Assembly: GCA_037349105.1 (NCBI GenBank)
Contig: JAYJMM010000054.1
Location: 124,001-188,000 of the forward strand
DNA: 64,000 nucleotides
Source: Limnomonas spitsbergensis
Taxonomy: Eukaryota; Chlorophyta; Chlorophyceae; Chlamydomonadales
Reading direction: 5' to 3'
This document shows positions 46,301 through 55,300 of this stretch, piece after piece (within the stretch, counting starts at the first letter, position 1; every line of letters begins with the position of its first letter). The position numbers were made by a program, and so were the translations under genes. Under the pieces are notes generated by a model. It searched no databases, was not told the DNA's origin, and worked only from the letters and a program-made list of their open reading frames with translations.

Positions 46301-49300
46301 TCGTGAGAGGGGGGGCCTTCCATGACTGCGTGGGCCCAGTGATGGCTGCATGCAAGCCGGCCATTGGTGGCTTTGCAGCTGAGAAAATCCACTGGACAGG
46401 CCCTCAAGGGACTGCCTAAGCCCTTAACCCTAACCCCATGTTCTTTAGATCTGTGTAGATCCAGAGTCTCGCGCTTAACGTAAGTGCTTATACCTAGCCA
46501 CATCCTAAGATAAGGAAAGCCATTTGTTCCCCAATCACCTTCTGGACTGTCACCCCATGTCTTGACCCCTTGCAAGCGTGGCTTTGTACCAAAATGAGCA
46601 ATGGCCGCTCCGGTTGCAAGGGTCGGGATAATCTCAACCGTGTTCGACACCTCCGACCGCAGTATGGTCACCCAAGGGAGCCTGACAGGGGGGACCATGT
46701 CACATGCTTTGACCAAAATTGACGGCTTCCTCAAGATCTGATTGGCCTTCCCTCGAGTTTGATTGAATTATTTATTACATGCTCCGTCGGGCAGAAAATT
46801 GACAGAAACCTCAATTTTCGACTGAAACTCGTTTTGACAATCAAGAATTAGTATATTTCATGAATCCCTCACCTCTCAACAACATTAATTGTGGGGGGAA
46901 GCTATTCAGATCTACTGCATTTACAGTGTGGATCTCCCACACCCGTCCAGGTCAAGCTGTTTGGCGCCTTTGTCCGCTGGTCCCAGGATGTGGCCCCCCC
47001 GCTGGATGGCGCTGCGCCGGGGAGGTCTATCCTTACTACAGTGGCGGCTGCGGTGCGCCATGCTGTTGCAGCGCCTCCGGGCCCGGTCCACGTCAACCTT
47101 CAGGTGGGTGTGAGGTGACTCCAACAGAGGGTGACGGGCAAGCTGGCGTGGGTGGGAAGGTGTCTGCCAAGGGGGATGGGGAGAAGTTGGGCGGAGGTGC
47201 ACCCAGGAGGGCCATCCTGAGTTCCTGACACAACCCTGTCCACAGGAATGTGCGGTGGAAGCCCTGTTTTTTGTCTTCTTTTAATTATAAAAGTGTTCCA
47301 AGCATTATATTTATTCCAGCTCACGGCAGATAATACTGAATAATAACTAAAAAGGGTCAGGGCTGCTGCTCGGTGATTTTTGTAGTGATGCCAGGATGAA
47401 TTGTTCAGTGCTGAAATATCTGCGGCGCGATTTGTTTCGACAATTCTTTAAATTGTCGCATTTGGGGGTAATTGTTCAGGACTGAGCGACTGCGCTCGGC
47501 TCCAAAATCATTAATTGTTCGATACGGCACCGTGTTTCAGTTCGAGTCGTGCTCAGTACTGACTAAAATAATCACGGCTGCTAATGCCTTTTTAAAACAC
47601 CCCCAATCAGGGTGACTAGCGAGTGCCAGGTTACTGGACATCGCCACATGACGACCCTACCCTCCTTTCCTCATTGCCGGAGGGTCTGCCTGTCTGCCTC
47701 CCTTCCCTCCCAACTGCTTGCCCGCCTGCCCACCTGCTCGGGGCTGCACTTGCCTTTGTACTACCCTACCTAACTGCTCTGTACTGCCCTACCTAACTGC
47801 CTGCCCCCTGCCTGTCTGATGCAGTTCCGTGAGCCCTTATCTCCCATCCCTGTCCCCTGGAGCCCTGCCCTCCTGCTGGCTGGCTTGGGCCCCTGGGCAA
47901 GCTCCTCCCGCCCCTTCACCATGCCAATAGCCGCACAGCCGCAGCCGATACAGCCACAGCCACAGCTGCCAGGGAACTCCCGGGGCAGGGTCCCGCGCCC
48001 CGCTGTTGCATTGGGCCCTGAGGCCGCCGAGCTCGTTGCGCTGGTGCAGGGCGCTCAGCGGGGCTTGCTCGTGGTGGGGGAGCTGGTGCGGCCAGAGGAC
48101 GTTGTTGCTGCCGCACGGCTGGGGCAGCTGTTGGGGTGGCCGGTGGTGGCGGATGTGCTGTCGGGCCTGAGGGTGGGCACGTCGACGGCGGGCTCAGGCG
48201 CCTCCTCTACAGGTTCAGTCGCTGTGGTGCATCACATGGACCAGCTGCTGCTTGGGGGAGAGGCGTGGTGGGCGGGCCTCAAGCCGGATGTGGTGCTGCA
48301 GGTTGGGGCTCATGCGACATCAAAGAGGCTGGCACAGTTCTTGGTGAGTGAGGATCTTTCGATGTGCAGGGAGCCCTGGAGGAGAGGGCAGGGCTAGCTA
48401 AGGACGCACTATTAGGAGTATCCTGACGAGAACTCAAGTGGATGGGGACGCAACTTAGGATCTCTTCTTTTCCTTGTGGGAGCAATGGGGAGAGGGAGTG
48501 GATTGCGAGTATCGCCATTTTGTGTGGTGGGTGGGTGTCATCAATGAGGCTGGCGTGGTTCATGGTGGACGGCTATTTGGGTGGGGGCTTTAAAAATACG
48601 GTACGAACAGGAACCTAGTGTACCCATGAAACAAAACTACCGGGACACATATATCGTAACGCCTGCAACACCTACCGGCAATTTAGGGTCTCCTTGTCAT
48701 GCAGCAATTTATTTTGGGGGAGGGGGCATTTCAGCTGGGTCGAAAAAAATTGTGATCAATTACAGAACTTCGTGCACCAGTGCAAAAGCCATCATCTTAT
48801 TGATCTTCGCATGTCGCCCAGTTGGAAAATTGGGTAACAGATCCTCCTTTGAGGCCCGAACGGCAGGTACTCTGTCAGCATGCATTCATCCAACGCTGTG
48901 GGGGCTCTTTGTCGTGCTCCTACCCGCCAGCAAGCACCACGGATTATTGGCATAGCATGCGAGCTAGCCCGAGGTTACGTGTTTCAGGAGACTTCCCTCT
49001 CTCCAGCATTCTGCACGGTTGTGCTCATCACCTCATATTAGTCATATGTGAATAGACAGATCAATCGATGGATGGGAGGAAGATGCGCGGCTGCCTATAC
49101 CCACGTCTAGGTACAGGCAGCCGCGCATCTTCCTCCCATCCATCGATTGATCTGTCTACCGTATTCACATTCACATTCACATTTTTTTCCCCTGGACACA
49201 TGTGTCTATCGATTTATATAAAGAGAAATTCCGATCCAGGCTGGAGCAGCGCTAAGGCCGACCCCCTTTTTTGTGTAGTGCGTTGGTTGCTACCGGTATG

Positions 49301-52300
49301 TATGGCGCTGAATGTTGTACGGTAACTGCCCCCCTCTCCCTCAACAGGAGTGGTCAGCTCAGGACAGCTCTACCTCCCCTCCCTGCGCCTGGGTCCACGC
49401 AGCGGCACACGCTGAGCGGCACGACCCCTCACACTTAGTCACACACCGGGCAGGTATGGGGGTCGCGGCACTCCTGGCCTTGTTGGTGACAGCTGAGCAG
49501 AGCAGAGGAAGAGAGGCAACAGCAGCGGGGACAGCGGGGCTTACTTCTACGAGGGGCAGGGACGGCTACCGGCAACTACTGGCAGCTGCTGACACCTTCC
49601 GACAGCTACGGACGGCTACTGACAGCTACCGACAGCTGCTGTTGACACTGGATGCTGTTGCAGACCGTGAGGTGGATGCGTCGCTGTCTCGCTTCCCCCA
49701 GCTGAATGAGCCGCAGGTAAGCCAGAGGATGGACCCACCAGACAGGGGGTGCTGGAGACCTGGGAAGGGTCTCGTGCACCTCATATGGATTTCAGGACAT
49801 GGTTGGGTATTTTACCCTCTGTGATTGTTTGGGTATTTGCACCCTCTGACCGACTCTCTGCGAGTGAAGTGGGTGATGTGCACCTACCTGTTTGTACAAT
49901 TCTGGCTCCCTAAACCCTAAACATCTTAACCCTGAACCCTAAACTAGGTGTGCACTTGCCCTATTTGTACACTTTCCGCACCCTAAGCACAACACTCTAA
50001 ACCCTAAATACCCCCCCCCCCCCCTGTTTGTACAAAGTCCGCACCCTATACCTCAAACCCCTCAACCTGAGCAACTGACCCCTATTTGTACGAACTCCAC
50101 ACTTCACCTGCCCCCTCAACCTCCCTCTCTGCCTGCCCTCCCTCCATCCCTAGATTGCGCGGCAGCTGTCCCGTCAGCTCCCCCTAGGCCACGGCCTGTT
50201 CCTAGGCAACAGTATGCCCATCCGCGACATGGACATGTACGCGGCCCCTCCACGCAACGCATGGGGCAGCAGTCGCTCAGTCTCCGCTGCATGGCCGGAT
50301 GCCAGCGCGGCTGCATGGCCTCAGGCTGACAGTGCTGCGTCTACGATGGGGGGAGATGTCGATGCTGGTTTTTTTCGGGAAGCAGAGAGCAACAGTGGCA
50401 GCGAGCTGAGCGGTGACGTTGGCGTCCTGGAGGGCAGTGCGGAGGACCCTTGTGGGGCAGTGGGCGGGCCTGCTGGGGATGTCTTGGCTATAGGCGTGGC
50501 TGTGGCCGCTAACCGCGGCGCCAGCGGCATTGACGGCGTGCTGAGCACTGCTGCGGGTGAGGCTTGTGCATAAAGCCTAAAACATGTATGCAAAAAAAAC
50601 AGAAATACAGATTTTGTGCCGCATTGCCTCCCTTTCCCCTAACCCTTCAACAGTGCTCACTTATGCCTTAACGCTTAGGACCGCAACAGAAACCTGACAC
50701 TCTGCATTTGAAGTTTCGGTCATGCGGTGGTACACTGATTGCAATTTACTTGGACCTTCCAGTCAAATTTGCTTGTTTAACTTCAAACATCCACACTTTT
50801 ACCACAGGCTTTGCCGAGGGCCTGTCTCGCCCCGTGACGCTGGTGGTGGGCGACCTCTCCTTCCTTCACGACATCAACGGACTAAACCTGCTCCGTACGC
50901 GCGAGGCACGGCCGCCGCTGACGGTGGTGCTTGTGAACAACAAGGGGGGGGCTATCTTCAGCTTCCTGCCCATAGCGGGGGAGGTGACGGGGGAGCAGTT
51001 CTCTACGCTGTGGGCCACGCCGCAGAATGTAGACCTGGAGGGTGAGTCAAAATAATGCATACGAGTTGGGTAGGGCTAAGTAAGAAGTACACAATACTGG
51101 CACTGGTGGGATTCGTTATCATTGTGTTGTTTTTACGTCTGAATAATTAACACAGGATGTAGATGCGGGGGAGCTGTTATCGACGCTGTGGGCTGCGCCC
51201 AGAATTGGATGTACCTCCAGAGATTGAGCGTTGACGGGGGCGGTAATTTCCGCCATTCGTCCTCCATATCACATCTTGTGAAGAGAGGGTTGGCGGAACT
51301 TTTAGCGGAAGTTTTGAAGGCTTGGTATATTTTCTCCACCCTTATTTTCTGTATCAAATGGGGCGGTGGTGACGATGAAACAAAAGTAATTTTGCTCCTG
51401 CGGATTTGAAACCGTAGGGATGCCGGTTTGATGCCTTGGTGATATGACGAGCTTGGTGAAATAAATGAAATACAAATTGAATACAAATATAAGTGGTGAT
51501 CATGGTTTGGTAAAAAAATTGGCCGTGATTTCATTGATAATTCAGCTGGGTGAATGTTATTTTTATACATCGCTGGTTATGGTTCAAGCAGCAAGAATCA
51601 GGGTTCGAGAAATGCTGTCCTCCTCAGCACAATCCAAAGCCCTACACAGACCCCCTGCACTTGCTTCACCCCTTGGACCTGGTTGCATCAACAGCCGCAG
51701 CCAGCCTCCTCGAGCCCCTTATCATCTGACTCCTGCTCTACCGCATCGTCATCCGGCTCATGCCATCATCAGACCCCTCATATTCCACCGCATCCTCCCT
51801 GACCCTGATTAATAAAACCCCTATAAAAACCCCATTGAAAACCCATGCAACTGCATGCTGCGAGATCATTTGCAGTGGAAACGGCGCGGATGTGGCTACG
51901 GCCCAAGCTGCGTTGTTTCCTCAACCTCCATGCCTATGAAGAGTGCATTTAATTAATTATTTGCTTTCTTGCATTACAATAAAATGACTGTTAGCTGCCA
52001 ACTGTCAACCACCGCTTAGTCCCCATCCATGCTGGATACATGCGCCTGGCTTATGGCATCCCTATCAGTGCTGTGCCATTGCGCCAAATTCAGACATCGT
52101 GCAAGTAATAATGGTCCTTTGCGGGTACAAGTGGCTTAATTTGCCTTGAAATTACGGTGGCTGTAACTCAGCGACGCAATTCAGTAAGGCCCGTAATCGG
52201 CCCAGCCCTGATCCCTCCCCTGACTCTGTCATCCTTCGGGTCCGGCCTCCCCCGCACCATGTCCACCGACCACCAAACTCCATGCATGCCATGCGTGCGT

Positions 52301-55300
52301 GTTCTTCAGGCATGTGCCAAGCCCATGGTATCCCTCATCAGCGTGTGGCCGCGTCCGGCTCGGACCTGCCCCGCGCCCTGTCTACGGCCTGGGGGCTCAA
52401 CCGCCATTCAGTTGTGGAGGTCATCACAGACCGGAGCGCCAATGTGGAGCTTCACAAGAGCGTACAGGCGCAGGTGGCGAGGGCGGTACATGCAGCGTTC
52501 CGCCTGATCGTACCGCAGAACAGGACGGTTTCGGGGCAGCTCGGCGAAAATTTGGTAGCGGATCCGGTATACATCGGGGAGCTGACGTGGAGGCGGTACA
52601 GCCTTCCGTTGGCTCAGCCGCTGACAACTTCAACAGCGTTGGTAAACCAGCAGATTGGTGGTTTCGGTTTCCGCGAGGGTCTTGTCCTGACAGCGGGCTT
52701 GTTCCACTCGCGGCCAGCCGCCGCTGGCCGGAGGCCAGGAGGTGCGGATCTAGGATCTGTATCTGGATCCGGGTGGATGCGTGGGGTGGGCGACATCGCC
52801 CCACTGCCGGGACTGCACCGTGAAAGTCTGCAAGAAGCTGAGCAGCAGCTGGCGCTCGTATCGGAGCTGCTGCGTGGCGCCCACTTGCCCCGCACGGTAG
52901 CTCTGTTGGGCGGGAGGCTGAGCGAGTGGCTGCGCAACGCACTGGGCTTTGACCCGGACCAGCTTTACCCTTCAGTCAGGTGCGCATGGCGGGTTGGGAA
53001 AGGCGGGCAAAGGGAGGAGGACAATAAAAGTGCGCTGGGTGGGGCAGGAGCGTGGTACGTGTGGCATGGCACTGAGCATCATGACCATTTAGACCAAAAT
53101 ATCCAGATGCAGTGAACATCCTTCATGGTTTTATTATGATAGTTGCAGGCACGTACATAGGAAAGGGAATGGAGGGGAGAGAAGGGGGGGGGGGGGGAGG
53201 GGCAAGAGGGGAAGGGCAGGAAGGGTAGGGAAGGGCATTGGAAATGAACACTGGCGCTTAACTAATTGTGTTCTGTCATAAATTTGCATTTTTGTCATCT
53301 CCCGTATATCCTCGCAGCATTTGCACGTCAAACCCTCAAAATCCTTGTTGCGTCCCGGCACCCGCCCTTTGCACCACGCTGCCAAGCGCCCCTCACAGCC
53401 GCCCTCCAGGCCCGCCGTCCCAATCGCGCTCACCGTCCGCCGTCCCCCGCCCATGGTTCTCTGCCCCATGCCTACCCATTCACCTATCGTCCCCCGCCTC
53501 CCTTTTCCCGTTGTATCAGATTTGGCCTGGAGTCCTCCCTCCTAGGAGCCCTTGCAGCTGAGGGGGGCATGCCCTTGGCGGCCCTGCTGCAAACGTCCAC
53601 TAGGCTGGGCAGCAGCAGCAGCAGCCACACCGGCTCTTCCTCTGCTGGCGAAGCACACCATTTGGAGGGTGGCGGCCAGAGGGTGCAGGTCAACGGGCTG
53701 CTTGCAGGGGCTTCGGGCCCAGGCGGGGAGCAGGGGGCGGTGGCGGAGGCGCTGCGCCTGGTACAGCAGGAGGGATGCAGATGCATCAAGGTCAAGGTGG
53801 CCCGGAGGTGAGTCTTGAGGAGGGGGGAAGGGAGCAGTTGTGGAGGCGGTCGGATCCAGGCTCAATCTGAAACCTGGATGTCAAGTTGCAGTTGCCTGCA
53901 CTTCTACCCGGACCATGCGCCTCACTGCAGCTCCTCAACACCCTCCCTTCCTGTATTTTTCATGTGAAATCCTTCCTGTCCTATGCTCCAGTGCAATCTC
54001 CCCATGTGCCATCCCCATGTGCCATCCCCATGTGCCATCCTCGTGTGCCCTACCTCATCTGCCCTCCCTCATGTGCTATCCCATGCATTTCTCCCCTCAG
54101 GCCCTGGACTCCGGAGCAGGATGCCAAGGTGCTGCTGGCGGTGCGGGCTGCTGTAGGTCCCCACATTGAGCTACGGGCTGACGCCAACAGAGGGTGGTCT
54201 TTGGAGGAGGCAGTGCGCTTCAGTCACTTAGTGGCCCCGGGCGGAATGAGCCGGGGAAGCGGCTCAGACTGCGATGGGCCATCTGCCTCATGGGACACAA
54301 GCGCTGCCTTTGCAGGACAAGTCTCACAGCATGATGGGCCGCACAAAGAGTCGGGCATGGGCGCTGCCTACCTGGCGTATGTGGAGGAGCCGGCTGCTGA
54401 CCTGGTTTTTGTGGAGGAGCCGACTGCTGACCTGGCATCTGTGGAGGAGCCAATCGCAGACCTGGCGTTTGTGGAAAAGGGAACCGCTGACCTGGCATTT
54501 GTGGAGGAGCCGACTGCTGATTTGGCGTTTGTGGAAGAGCCGACGCACAGTCCTGCGGATTGGAACGAATTCATTCAGCTGACGGGTGCGGTTATTGGAG
54601 CAGGGGGGGGGAGTGAGGGGAGAGGGCCGGGGACTGGGAGCAGGGCAGGGTACACCTCTTGACAGCCCTCCTGCCTCCTGTTGCATTTGTATAATAATGC
54701 TGAACCTTCAAACCGTTATGTCTAATAATGCTTGACCCTAACCCTGACCTCATGTTGTACATCCTGGGCTCTCCCAATGCTGAACCCTGAACCCTGAACC
54801 AATCCTGCTGTACAGGCCTGTGTGTGGCCGCCGACGAGTCTCTGGATGACGGCAGCATCTTAGGCGGCATCCTGCGACCCGAGCTGCGACCCGCTGATGC
54901 CAGCTCACCCTGCAACACCAGCAACATCCCTGGCTGCCGCGGGGAGGAGCAGCCGGGCAACAACAGCAGTAGCAGGGGCATCGAAGTGGCACCCCCGACT
55001 GCGGGGGACGGTCTGGCGGCGCTGGTGGTGAAGCCCTCGGTGATCGGCAGCTTTGAGGCGGTGGAGCGGCTGGTGCTGTGGGCAGGTCGGCAGGAGGCAG
55101 AGCTTCAGGTGGGCAGAGGGGCTTGTGCTGGGTGGCAGGAGGCAGATGTCATGGCGGGCATGAGGGGAGTTCCAAAACCGTGTTTTTAGTGGGGGGTCAA
55201 CAGGGCGAATACAGATCAACAGCTGGGTGACAGGTGGCAGATGTCAAGGCGGGATAGGAAGGGGGTCAAGGAGATGCTGGAGGTGGATGGGTTGGGGGCA

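Larger units (their letters stand above)
44030..52460 (+). other. menD: MenD module: SEPHCHC synthase (EC 2.2.1.9)
   Basis: Approximate residues 840-1575. This ThDP-dependent enzyme joins isochorismate and 2-oxoglutarate. Blocks: [20 protein letters not shown] split from [11 protein letters not shown] by the 1.7-kb intron, [15 protein letters not shown] (ThDP-activating Glu in the DER motif), [114 protein letters not shown] and VEVITDR. The typical elements for cofactor and Mg binding are all present. Long Gln/Ser/Gly-rich inserts make it bigger than bacterial MenD. Confidence 0.93.
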
